Below, one piece after another: positions 7,012 to 14,900 of a stretch of DNA of 19,078 nt; positions within the stretch are counted from its first letter, which is position 1, and every line of letters starts with the position of its first letter. Below the pieces are notes generated by a model, which searched no databases, had not been told where the DNA came from, and was given only the letters and a program-made list of their open reading frames with translations. Position numbers and translations under genes: made by a program. This DNA is from a bacterium (GTDB lineage Bacteria; Patescibacteriota; Minisyncoccia; UBA6257; GWB1-50-10), in NCBI GenBank assembly GCA_021813265.1, contig JAKALF010000010.1:1-19078 (forward strand), read 5' to 3'.

Positions 7012-7575
7012 TTATTTCAAAAGATTTCCAAGAAACGCGTTTGTAAAATGAATGGAAAGAGAAAAGGAAACTCCTCCCGGTTGAATGGTGACTCCGTCAA
7101 GAACGACGTTAGAAACATCCTTTATGTCTTTCTCAACTATCGCTATCTGCTGACTTAAGTCATTCAACGATCGAGCGAATCCTTTGACGGAGAGGGTCTG
7201 TGACGCGGAGGTCATTTCAGCTTCCGTGTAATATACCGAAGCTATCGTGTTGGTTTCCAAAAAAGGGAATATGTTTGCCGTGATACTTCGTTTTTCCAAC
7301 ACGCTTTTTATATTCACGATTTGGGAATAAAAACCAACGTATTCCTGTTGTTTGTCTTTAACGCTTGATGAAAGCGCGTTTATATTATTCGTTATCCGAG
7401 AAAGCTGGTCATCAAGATATTTTTCATAGCCAAGTTTGAGTCCCACCGCGAAAAAGATCGCGAGTCCCAATATAACGCCCGAGAATATCATAATGCGCCA
7501 AGGAAGACCTACGGGCATGGCTGTTTCCACGAACTGTTCCTGAATATTGGTTTGTGGAGTTTGTGAGTTTGTCAT
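7012..7575 (-). CDS. pilN: Type IV pilus alignment-complex protein PilN-like
   Basis: This 187-residue bitopic protein has a cytoplasmic tail of about 26 residues, one membrane helix at about 28-48 (IMIFSGVILGLAIFFAVGL), a coiled-coil-prone stalk (LSRITNNINALSSSVKDKQQ) and a C-terminal domain with SVKGFARSLNDLSQQIAIVE, the PilN-type fold. In the classical family the tail carries an INLLPWR motif that docks into PilM. Here only GLPWR (residues 23-27) is recognisable, immediately before the helix, and the tail ahead of it is Gln/Thr-rich and unconserved. The start overlaps the pilM stop by 4 bases (ATGA), so the two are translationally coupled and probably made in fixed ratio. Confidence 0.88.
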   Translation of the reverse strand: MTNSQTPQTNIQEQFVETAMPVGLPWRIMIFSGVILGLAIFFAVGLKLGYEKYLDDQLSRITNNINALSSSVKDKQQEYVGFYSQIVNIKSVLEKRSITANIFPFLETNTIASVYYTEAEMTSASQTLSVKGFARSLNDLSQQIAIVEKDIKDVSNVVLDGVTIQPGGVSFSLSIHFTNAFLGNLLK

Positions 7576-8669
7576 ACTCGGAAACGAAGCGAGAGACCGG
7601 CTGACACCGCCAAATCTTTTCCGAACGCGCTCCGCAATATATCTATCTCGGGGGTATGGTTAAAGGAATCCAAGACTACCGGGCGCTGTATGGGCAATCC
7701 CATCTGACTTTTAAGATACTCCTCAAGCCCCATGAGATTTGAGCCTCCCCCCGTGAGCGTAAGTGTCCTTACTTTTATCCCGCTTCTTTTTTCAAAGGAT
7801 TTTTTCACGCGTCCGCACTCTTGTATTATAACATCTAAAAACGGGTAGAGCGATGTTGATAACTCATACTCTTTTCCCGAATCGGAAAGTCCCCTTCTTT
7901 TCTTTAATTCTTCGGCTCTCATGTTGCTTATATTCAAACTCCTCCCCAAGGCTTGCGTAAGGGTGGTTCCCGCGTAATCCGTCTGTCCAACCTCCTGAAC
8001 TAAAGCGTCTTGCACGACCATGATGGACGTTGACTCCGCTCCGATATCTAAAACCAGCGTCGGTAATTCTCCTTTTCGGGTAAGGGCGCGAGCAAGGGAA
8101 TTAGTTTCAACTTCAAGGGTTAAAAGTTTCAATCCCGCCTTCTTAAAAACAGTCTTATAGGTATTGATAAGGACATTGGGAATGCCCGTTACGAGTAATC
8201 TTTGAAACCGTTCTCCCTTATCTCCGTCAAATTCCCCGATCTTCACCCAATCAACCGTTACTTGATCTATGGGTATCGGAATATATTGCCTCGCTTGAAA
8301 GGAAAGGGATTTTCCGGTTTCCTCGCGGGACATAAGGATCATTTCGATTGGAACAAAAAACACGTTGAACGCGGGAAGCGACGCCACGGCGTGTCTTGCC
8401 TTTGTTCCCATTTCTCGCATGGCTAGTTTTAAAAGAGACGAAGCGTCGTCTTCCGAGAGCTTCAGAGAACTTGTCTGGAGAGCCGCGTTCGCCCGTTCCA
8501 AATATTCTTTCGTTTGAAGCATTCCGTAGTTTTTAAGGGACAACACTCCTTTCTCTCTTTCAATTTCAATCAATTTTATGGATGCCGTCCCGATATCAAC
8601 GGATAAAACGTTTTTGGAACTAAAAAATATCCGTATGTCCTCAAAAAATCCTTTTATCGCGTCTATCAT
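7572..8669 (-). CDS. pilM: Type IV pilus actin-like ATPase
   Basis: This 365-residue cytoplasmic actin/FtsA-like ATPase is the cytoplasmic anchor of the pilus alignment complex. ATP-site motifs are in order: phosphate 1 VDIGTASIKL (D25), phosphate 2 VLDIGAESTS (D208), and the adenosine motif LTGGGSNLMGLEEYL (306-310 TGGGS). The PilM region QARQYIPIPIDQVTVDW (126-141) is family-typical. Length and order before pilN and pilO are standard. A leading segment of about 18 residues (MIDAIKGFFEDIRIFFSS) precedes the actin fold and looks amphipathic, so it may touch the membrane; that is inference. It heads the pilM-N-O-96aa-pilB operon and has its own extended -10 promoter facing away from comF. Confidence 0.95.
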   Translation of the reverse strand: MIDAIKGFFEDIRIFFSSKNVLSVDIGTASIKLIEIEREKGVLSLKNYGMLQTKEYLERANAALQTSSLKLSEDDASSLLKLAMREMGTKARHAVASLPAFNVFFVPIEMILMSREETGKSLSFQARQYIPIPIDQVTVDWVKIGEFDGDKGERFQRLLVTGIPNVLINTYKTVFKKAGLKLLTLEVETNSLARALTRKGELPTLVLDIGAESTSIMVVQDALVQEVGQTDYAGTTLTQALGRSLNISNMRAEELKKRRGLSDSGKEYELSTSLYPFLDVIIQECGRVKKSFEKRSGIKVRTLTLTGGGSNLMGLEEYLKSQMGLPIQRPVVLDSFNHTPEIDILRSAFGKDLAVSAGLSLRFRV

Positions 8670-8677
8670 ACAAGAAA

Positions 8678-8683
8678 ATCATA
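8678..8683 (-). promoter_or_regulatory. Extended -10 box for pilM operon (TGgTATGAT, 8 nt before ATG)
   Basis: TATGAT on the minus strand ends 8 nt before the ATG at 8669 and is preceded by TG plus one base. There is no Shine-Dalgarno sequence in the spacer. It is divergent with the comF promoter inside a 58-bp intergenic region, close enough for the two polymerases to interfere. Confidence 0.55.
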
Positions 8684-8713
8684 CCACAAAAAATCCTTTT
8701 TTGCTTCTTTATG

Positions 8714-8719
8714 TATAAT
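8714..8719 (+). promoter_or_regulatory. -10 box for comF (TATAAT, 8 nt before ATG)
   Basis: A perfect TATAAT ends 8 nt before the ATG at 8728. The spacer aatcatac has no Shine-Dalgarno sequence. It is the only plus-strand instance of the pattern seen throughout the minus-strand genes, which argues that the pattern is a genuine property of this genome. Confidence 0.65.
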
Positions 8720-8727
8720 AATCATAC

Positions 8728-9435
8728 ATGACGATTATCAAAAACATACTGTCTATTCTTTTTCCTCAGCAATGCGTTTCCTGTTTCGCGTATATACCCG
8801 AAGAAGAGATTCTATGCTCTTCTTGCGCGTCGGAATTTTATCCCAATCATTACGCGTTTTGCTCTTCCTGCGGAAAACGTTCGGCGTTTTCTGAATATAT
8901 CAAAACGTCTTGTTGCGTTCATTCCTTTCCCCTTTTTGTCGCGACCGACTATGAATTGAAACAAGCTCGAGACCTTGTGCAAGCTTTGAAATACAAGGGT
9001 ATAACAAGAGCCGCTTCTTTTATGGCTTCCCTCTTAAAACGCGTCATGGAAAATAACAACGCCAAGATTCCCGAAGACAGCGTTATCATCCCCATTCCCA
9101 TTTCAAAACGCGCGAAACGAAGAAGGGGATATAATCAGGCGGAATGTATCGCAAAATGTTTTTCGGAAGAATCCGGTATCACGTCCCCTATCCGTACCGA
9201 TATTCTTCTAAAACATAACCATACGAAATCACAAGTGGAATGCGCCGACTCATATGAACGTTCTAAAAACATAGCGGGAGCTTTCACGGTAACCGACCCC
9301 TCTTTTGTGGAAGGGAAGACGATTATCCTTATTGACGATGTCTTCACCTCGGGGTCAACTTTAAGAGAAGCTGTTTATGTGTTAAGGAAGGCGGGAGCAA
9401 AGGATATCATGGGAGTCGTTTTCGCGAAGGCCTAG
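8728..9435 (+). CDS. comF: ComF family competence / phosphoribosyltransferase-like protein
   Basis: This 235-residue ComF family protein is a cytoplasmic factor needed for natural transformation and linked to handling of incoming single-stranded DNA. The N-terminal zinc-ribbon-like region has paired cysteines C16/C19, C30/C33 and C45/C48. The PRTase-like domain carries IIPIPISKRAKRRRGYNQ (120-137) and the PRPP-binding loop ILIDDVFTSGSTL (200-212), with both aspartates and the TSGST loop intact. Length is typical. It is divergent from pilM and convergent with the PilX-like gene. The stop codons of the two genes overlap in the palindrome CTAG at 9432-9435. Placement inside the pilus locus links the pilus to DNA uptake; that link is inference from context. 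Confidence 0.92.
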   Translation: MTIIKNILSILFPQQCVSCFAYIPEEEILCSSCASEFYPNHYAFCSSCGKRSAFSEYIKTSCCVHSFPLFVATDYELKQARDLVQALKYKGITRAASFMASLLKRVMENNNAKIPEDSVIIPIPISKRAKRRRGYNQAECIAKCFSEESGITSPIRTDILLKHNHTKSQVECADSYERSKNIAGAFTVTDPSFVEGKTIILIDDVFTSGSTLREAVYVLRKAGAKDIMGVVFAKA

Positions 9436-9875
9436 TGGTTAAATTGCGTGGCATAGAATGTTTCAAGGATACGCTCCGCTCGTTGAGAAACTCCTATGGA
9501 TCTCACCTTGAATCCGGCAACTGACGCGTTGTCAAGACACGAAACCCTATTCATGCTCCAATCAACGCACCATAATCTCGTATCATACGTCGCTCCGTTA
9601 TGAAGCGATCCTGAATCAACGCAAACATCCATAGCGGCGTTATACCCGAGAGGAAAAAGGGTGTCGCCCGGGGTGTGATAATAGCAGGACAGGGCTTTTT
9701 CCACTCCCGCGTCCGCCGCAAACCCGGCCATGGCTGATGATGCCGCGTCATTTGAACGCTGAACTTCAAAAAACATGAGAAGTCCCGCTATGCCCGAAGC
9801 GGACAACGCGAGTCCTCCCATAATAACCACTATGAGCATCATGATTTGACCCTTTTGTTTAATGGTATGATTCAT
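9432..9875 (-). CDS. PilX-like minor pilin (147 aa)
   Basis: The protein begins MNHTIKQKG|QIMMLIVVIMGGLALSASGI. A short basic leader ends in Gly9, and a hydrophobic helix follows, but +5 is Leu14 rather than Glu. This is the pattern seen in PilX- and GspK-type minor pilins. The segment SSAMAGFAADAGVEKALSCYY (about 42-62) corresponds to the A-x-x-A-G-x-E-x-A motif typical of PilX N-terminal domains. The C-terminal part has a few cysteines and no recognised domain. I chose the ATG at 9875, one base after the TAA of the PilW-like gene; the longer frame to 9905 would add ten residues overlapping that gene. It is last in the minor-pilin operon. Confidence 0.82.
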   Translation of the reverse strand: MNHTIKQKGQIMMLIVVIMGGLALSASGIAGLLMFFEVQRSNDAASSAMAGFAADAGVEKALSCYYHTPGDTLFPLGYNAAMDVCVDSGSLHNGATYDTRLWCVDWSMNRVSCLDNASVAGFKVRSIGVSQRAERILETFYATQFNH

Positions 9876-9876
9876 G

Positions 9877-10455
9877 TTATTTCGATTTGCACGCGTACGG
9901 ATCATCTTTAATTTCCGAGGGTATCACTCGCGAACTTACAACCGTCTCCAAGGTAACATCGGGAGTTCCTTCTCCAGAGTTTTTAGGACCCACTTTCATG
10001 GAGACAACGATCCTTGCCGGATCGCATTCCGGTCTCGCGCCTCCTCCGCCATATTGAAGAACTTTAAAACAGAGGTTTTTGACTTCCGTGTTTGACGAGG
10101 TTAAGAGTCCTGAACCTCCTCCACCCTGCCTTATAATACCTCCGCTCGCGAGAGTATACGTTGTCGTCGCGTTATTCCCCGCTGGATCCGAATATTGGGA
10201 ATTGGCAAACGTTATGGAACTTTCGCATGATCCTGAATTGGTAAAATTGTAACCCGTTCTCATTTCACGAACCATCTGCTCCAATACGATTCCGGCATTG
10301 TTATTGATCGCGACAAGCTCCGTCAATAATCGCTCGCCTTTTAGAGCGTTCACAAAAATAGCGACCGTAATGGTAAGAACGGTTATGAAAACACCCATGG
10401 CCACCAAGAGTTCAATGAGGGTAAATCCTTTTTTGTTTTGAAACGTATGGTTCAT
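9877..10455 (-). CDS. PilW/GspJ-like minor pilin (192 aa)
   Basis: The protein begins MNHTFQNKKG|FTLIELLVAMGVFITVLTI, with Gly10 at -1 and Glu15 at +5. After the helix comes VNALKGERLLTELVAINNNAGIVLEQMVREMRTG, the E-M-x-R-x-x-R-x-G type segment characteristic of PilW and GspJ pseudopilins. The rest is a beta-rich globular domain with cysteines (for example SGSCESS and VKNLCFKV), probably in a disulfide. Such proteins form the priming or tip complex together with PilV- and PilX-like partners. The ATG lies 1 nt after the stop of the PilV-like gene (TAAtATG), so it is translated by coupling. The order GspH-like, PilV-like, PilW-like, PilX-like matches classical minor-pilin operons. Confidence 0.88.
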   Translation of the reverse strand: MNHTFQNKKGFTLIELLVAMGVFITVLTITVAIFVNALKGERLLTELVAINNNAGIVLEQMVREMRTGYNFTNSGSCESSITFANSQYSDPAGNNATTTYTLASGGIIRQGGGGSGLLTSSNTEVKNLCFKVLQYGGGGARPECDPARIVVSMKVGPKNSGEGTPDVTLETVVSSRVIPSEIKDDPYACKSK

Positions 10456-10456
10456 A

Positions 10457-10981
10457 TTAGTTGGGCGCTCTCCAATTGGTAAACACGTCCGAAACCTTTA
10501 GTTCTTTTTCTCTGCCATCTTCATTCCACCCTACTATGGAATCAACCGCGATTTCATTTGACGATCCCTCTACACGTATCGTTCGCGTGAAAACCGTGGG
10601 GTTTCCTCCGCCATAACCGTATATACCCGATGCCTCGTCAAAGAGAAGGGGTTTTGTTGATGTCGCTCCTCCTAAATTTACGAGCGTATCTTTGTCCGTA
10701 TCATATCGAACTTCGTAGGACCCCGACTGCATTGTCGCGTTCCACGAGGTCGCTTGTCCTTGCAGGTAGAGAGCTTGATCGGTATCAATGATGTTTTTCA
10801 CAACCTCAACGCCTTCGGACGCGAGGTAGGAGGCGATAAATTGAGTCCTCACGTTTTTGTCAACATGCATGGATTTCAAAATAAGTCCCAAAATACCAAG
10901 GAGACCTATTAGCACAAGCGACATCGCAACCATGGATTCAATCATGAGATTCCCCTCTTTTGTTTTATGATGTATACTCAT
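10457..10981 (-). CDS. PilV/GspI-like minor pilin (174 aa)
   Basis: The protein begins MSIHHKTKEG|NLMIESMVAMSLVLIGLLGI. Gly10 is at -1, Asn rather than Phe is at +1, and Glu15 is at +5 within MIES, as in PilV and GspI proteins. The segment IASYLASEGVEVVKNIID (about 43-60) matches the A-x-x-L-A-x-E-G-x-E family signature. The remainder is a beta-rich globular region with no cysteines in the part read, including VFTRTIRVEG near the C-terminus. It probably joins the minor-pilin tip complex. A TACAAT box 8 nt before the ATG overlaps the end of the GspH-like gene, so it may be separately transcribed or simply read through. Confidence 0.88.
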   Translation of the reverse strand: MSIHHKTKEGNLMIESMVAMSLVLIGLLGILGLILKSMHVDKNVRTQFIASYLASEGVEVVKNIIDTDQALYLQGQATSWNATMQSGSYEVRYDTDKDTLVNLGGATSTKPLLFDEASGIYGYGGGNPTVFTRTIRVEGSSNEIAVDSIVGWNEDGREKELKVSDVFTNWRAPN

Positions 10982-10987
10982 ACGTTA

Positions 10988-11545
10988 TTATTGTATCGCT
11001 GTGATAGTTCCCCCGTTCCCTATCTCTATCACCGCCGGAGGAAGCGACGGGTTGCCTTTTACTTCCAAATCTACATTCCCCGCAGAAAACGTCTCAAGAT
11101 AGGGGGCCACAAAAAACACTCCCCCATGAGGCGTGACGGATTTAAAGGCAATAGGGTCGTGAAGAATATAATTTTCAAGAGGCGTAACGTCCGAGGGAGG
11201 AGGAACCGACGATGGGGCGATGCAAGGAGTCTGATCGTTTGGCGGTTTATTCACTCCAACTAATTCATAGTCTCCCGATCCTGAGTAGTCGCTCCCCCCA
11301 ACGTAAAATACGACCCCAAATCCGCAAAACCGCGATCCTCCCTCACGATATTTCTGAAGAGCAAACCCTTTTGCTCGATTTAAAACGCCTATAACCTTGG
11401 ACTGTTCGGTATAGAGGGTGGTTTTCGCGACGCTCGATCGGTTGTAGGCTAAGGTAACGCCAAAAAGAACGGTCATAATGCCAAGTGTTACGACAACTTC
11501 AATGAGAGAAATTCCCAACCTGCTTTCAGAATAACGTATTCTCAT
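10988..11545 (-). CDS. GspH/FimT-like minor pilin (185 aa)
   Basis: The protein begins MRIRYSESRLG|ISLIEVVVTLGIMTVLFGV, with Gly11 at -1, Ile at +1 and Glu16 at +5. The following segment QSKVIGVLNRAKGFALQKYREGG is the amphipathic helix typical of the GspH/FimT family. The globular part contains SRFCGFGVVFYVGG and a C-terminal AVIEIGNGGTITAIQ strand pattern that also fits the GspH domain. C74 and C108 could pair. FimT-type minor pilins bind DNA in some transformable bacteria, which would fit the nearby comF, but no DNA-binding residues can be confirmed. It sits between the third major-type pilin and the PilV-like gene. Confidence 0.85.
   Translation of the reverse strand: MRIRYSESRLGISLIEVVVTLGIMTVLFGVTLAYNRSSVAKTTLYTEQSKVIGVLNRAKGFALQKYREGGSRFCGFGVVFYVGGSDYSGSGDYELVGVNKPPNDQTPCIAPSSVPPPSDVTPLENYILHDPIAFKSVTPHGGVFFVAPYLETFSAGNVDLEVKGNPSLPPAVIEIGNGGTITAIQ
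10990..10995 (-). promoter_or_regulatory. Possible -10 box for PilV-like gene (TACAAT, 8 nt before ATG)
   Basis: TACAAT (5 of 6) on the minus strand ends 8 nt before the ATG at 10981. It overlaps the last codons and stop of the GspH-like gene, so it is constrained by coding and could be coincidental. The spacing fits the other starts. Confidence 0.35.
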
Positions 11546-11556
11546 GTTACTTTTCT

Positions 11557-11562
11557 ATTGTA
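11557..11562 (-). promoter_or_regulatory. Possible extended -10 box for GspH-like gene (TGtTACAAT, 11 nt before ATG)
   Basis: TACAAT preceded by TG plus one base on the minus strand, ending 11 nt before the ATG at 11545. It is in the 32-base gap after the pilin ending at 11578. The spacing is longer than the 6-9 nt of the other starts, so a short leader would be expected. Confidence 0.4.
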
Positions 11563-11577
11563 ACACAAGAATGAACG

Positions 11578-11994
11578 CTACTGGCATTCCGGACCCGAGG
11601 GAGATGATGACAAGGTTTTGGTTCTTCCCTTGCTGTCCGCGCAATAGTAGGTTCCGTCGGAGAGCTCGGCGTATAGCGCGTAGGACAAAGCGGGAGAAGC
11701 TAACATGATGACCAACTGGCTATTTTGAGCTCCAATATCGTCGCTTACGTTTTTAAGTTCATTATTTTTTGAAACGGATACGTCCGCGTACGGTTCCTGA
11801 CTGTTTAGATTATAGAGGGTCTCCGCTATCCCTCGCGCCCTCTCTATGTCCGTCTTTATTCTCTCGTCCTTTGCTTTGTTTTTTGAGGGGCTCAAGGCAA
11901 CAAGCGTCACTCCCGAAATAATGGATATGATGGCGATGACCACCAACATTTCGATAAGAGTAAACGCGTGATTACCCTCCTTATGGTTATACAT
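11578..11994 (-). CDS. Type IV prepilin paralogue with Ala at -1 (138 aa)
   Basis: The protein begins MYNHKEGNHA|FTLIEMLVVIAIISIISGV. The helix and Glu15 at +5 are normal, but the residue before the cleavage site is Ala10, where prepilins nearly always have Gly. The body contains LSPSKNKAKDERIKTDIERARGIAETLYN, closely matching the two pilins near the left end. C118 and C137 sit at the same C-terminal places. It is therefore a third member of that set, but it lies between the giant FN3 protein and the minor pilins, and its ATG directly follows the FN3 stop codon (TAAATG). I infer a specialised subunit, perhaps the adaptor between the adhesin and the fibre. Processing may be slower than for the Gly forms. 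Confidence 0.9.
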   Translation of the reverse strand: MYNHKEGNHAFTLIEMLVVIAIISIISGVTLVALSPSKNKAKDERIKTDIERARGIAETLYNLNSQEPYADVSVSKNNELKNVSDDIGAQNSQLVIMLASPALSYALYAELSDGTYYCADSKGRTKTLSSSPSGPECQ

Positions 11995-14900
11995 TTACTG
12001 TTCTTTATATATCTGACCCGCGCGTCCCACGTCTCGACACATCGCGTTTGACGAACACTGCTCCAGAGAAGATTCTTCGGTTGGCGTAAGAGAAGAATCA
12101 AAGAGTGATTTAAATCCCGTTATGGTAAAGTCGCAATAACTGTTTCTCATGCATACCGCTCTTTTCTCGGGAGTCTCACCCGCGACATTTCTCAATGTCT
12201 TTATCGCCCCCAGATTATCCCACGCGCTCTTATGATCTTGAAACACGGCTCTTACTCTATATGCGTAGACGGTATCGGGCTCAAGGTTTTCATCAACATA
12301 TACGGGGGCGTACACGGATCTCTCAAATTTCTTAAAGTACTCATCAAGGGTGCTTTGGCCGAGAGCCACGTCGGTATGTTGTGAGACAAATCGGGCTAGG
12401 GTTGATTCCGCTTTTTGAGACGCGGAATTAATATATGCTTTTGTTTTTCCCCAGAAAGACTCAAGCGTATCTCCTATTACCCTCATATCTTTCCACGCTC
12501 CCGAAACAGAATCGAATATATTCGCGAGCGCGCGGTTTAGAAACCCCGCTTGAGATTTAATGAACGTCGCCCCAGCGTTTATATCCCCCGACCCCCTAGT
12601 TATCGTAAAGGTACAGGTCGCCTGGACGCATGAAACTCCCGACCATGAGTCAAAGACGAATCCGCTCTTCGGAAGAGCCTTTAGAGTTACCGATATCGTC
12701 TGTTGTCCCGTGCCATACGCGTATGTTTGTCTGCAGGTTGTGGGACAGATCGCTTTCGTATCATATTCAATTTCCCCGCTCTGTTGAGGGGTAACGGCTG
12801 TATTCACGATCGCGTACGTCGTATCGCTTGAGCTATTTGACGGAAACGAATACACTCTTCCTCCTCCATATTGGGATGGAACATCGTAGAACGCCTTCAC
12901 GATGAAGGTATAGGTCGTGTTGGAAGACAATCCCGATACGGTGTAGTTCATGGTTTGAAGGTTGTTGTTAGACGGAAGTTCCGGACTTAGCGGATTTCCG
13001 TTTTGGTAGATTACGAATCCGTTATTTTTCTCTGAATTATTTTTCCACTGCAATTGAATTTCCGATTCCGAAACCGCTTGCGCGACAAGGTTTGTGGGAG
13101 CCTTGGGCGGCGTCGTGGTCGCGACCACGGTTCCGCTATCCGTCGTACTCGTATATTTGCCACAAACCGGACTCGGTTTTTTTACGTTTCCTTTCACGAT
13201 ATCCTGGGTTGGGGTATAGAATTTGGATATATCTCCGTTGTTAATAGAGGAGCAGGCTTGTACGCGGTAGTAATAGGTTGTTGATTCGCTCACGGTAGAA
13301 TCGTTAAGAGTGTACGACACGGGGGTCGTGGTATTGGGATCCGAGCTTCCGTCAATGCTCGATCTAAACATTGACCCGTCTCCTGGTCCGAAACGCAGGA
13401 GAGCGTCAGAAGAGGTGCTTCGTTCGTAATAGTTTCGATACGGAGTTGAGGAGGTTATATTCATCCATTGGAGCGAGATGGTATTCGCAGAAACCCAACC
13501 TATACCAAATCCCGCGCTCTTTTGGGGGGTAAGTTTCACGCGTTGAATTTCAAAATGATACGGTTTCGTCGTCGTCGCGTTATCTTTCCAATTTATATAT
13601 ATCTTCTGATCGGAATTCGCGTAAACGTGCGTTCTACTCGGAGCGTCCGACGCCGGCTCATTTTTGGTCGCCACGCATGGACCTACGGAAGTTTCATACG
13701 TAAAAGGTTTGGGAGCCGTATATACGGCTTTCAGTTTGTAGAAGTATGGGATATCCGCCGTTACGCTGTTATCCACGCATGAACCGGAACCTGGACTTCC
13801 CGTTTCCGCGTTGCATAGTTGATCAATGGGCGGGTTTTGCACTCCTCCATATAAGGTAAGGGAGTGAGGAGCGTATGAGGTATATCCCGGATCCGAAAAT
13901 CGCGCTTTCCATGAAAGATTCATGCTGTTTCCTCCCAACCCGGAATAACAGGAGAACGCGTAGGGTTCCACGACATTGGTTTCCGCGTATGAAACATTGT
14001 TATTCGTCTTGTCCTTCGCGAGAACGCGAACGGTCTTGGTTTCGGAAGGAGCGCTATATATGGTCTGCTCATTAGCCGTGGTATTCTTCGGACTTATACT
14101 CCCCAATGTGTCGTTCCCTCCTGGAACATCGCTTCCCAGAACGGACATTACGGTGCTTGGAGTTCCCACGTACCAATCCGCGTCTTTCGTCGCGAAGAAA
14201 GGTTTGTGTTCAAAGTACGCTGCGGTAACGGGACCTTGGGGATTGATGCCAAACCCCGTGCTGTCGCAACTCTTGCAGGTAACCTCCTTAAAGGAAATCC
14301 ATCCCACGACATCGGATCCCCAGGCTTGTCCAGTTAACTTTCCATTTTGCGAATCATATGTTACTCCATACGTTACTCCGGAAGCCGCGTTTGTGATATA
14401 TATGTTAGCCATCTCGGCAAGGTATCTTCCGGTGTCTTTAACCTTGTCCCATATGCCTCCCAGGATATACGATTTCGGAGCTTCCTCAATCTTTTTATTC
14501 AAATATTCGAGCGCCATCTCTTTGGATCCGGAAAACGCCGCGCGACTGGTTCCATCAATCTTTACGCTGTTCAGACTCACCCAGCCCGAAAAAGCGCTTT
14601 CTCCGGTTCCATATTGAGGGGAGATAAAACGGGCCCATCCACGAACGCTTCCATCAGACATGAGGCGAGCTTCGCATAGATTTGTCGAATAGTCGGGACA
14701 TCCTTCAAGGTCGGCTTTGTTAAAGGAAAGCCATCCCCATCCGTTATTCTTAGCTGAATCCAATGAAGCCCAAGCAACTCCAGAGAAAAGACCCGTATCG
14801 TCAACTTGAACGCTGAATTTGGGGATAGAGGGAGGAAGAGTTTCCGTGTCCGAATTGAAAACCATCCATCCGACGCCCACATCGTCATACGCGCTCCACG

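Noticed and set aside
9876..9905. Ten-residue extension of the PilX-like gene to 9905
   Set aside because: It overlaps the end of the PilW-like gene, and the ATG at 9875 follows that gene's stop by one base and gives a normal short basic leader.
1063..12000. Type II secretion system instead of a type IV pilus
   Set aside because: PilT-type ATPase, PilM/N/O order and multiple full pilins are present, and no GspD, GspC or separate GspL/GspM genes are seen.
13976..14617. Plus-strand open frame of 213 codons opposite the FN3 gene
   Set aside because: It is antisense to a well-supported gene, has no start-proximal TATAAT or ribosome binding site, and shows no recognisable domain.
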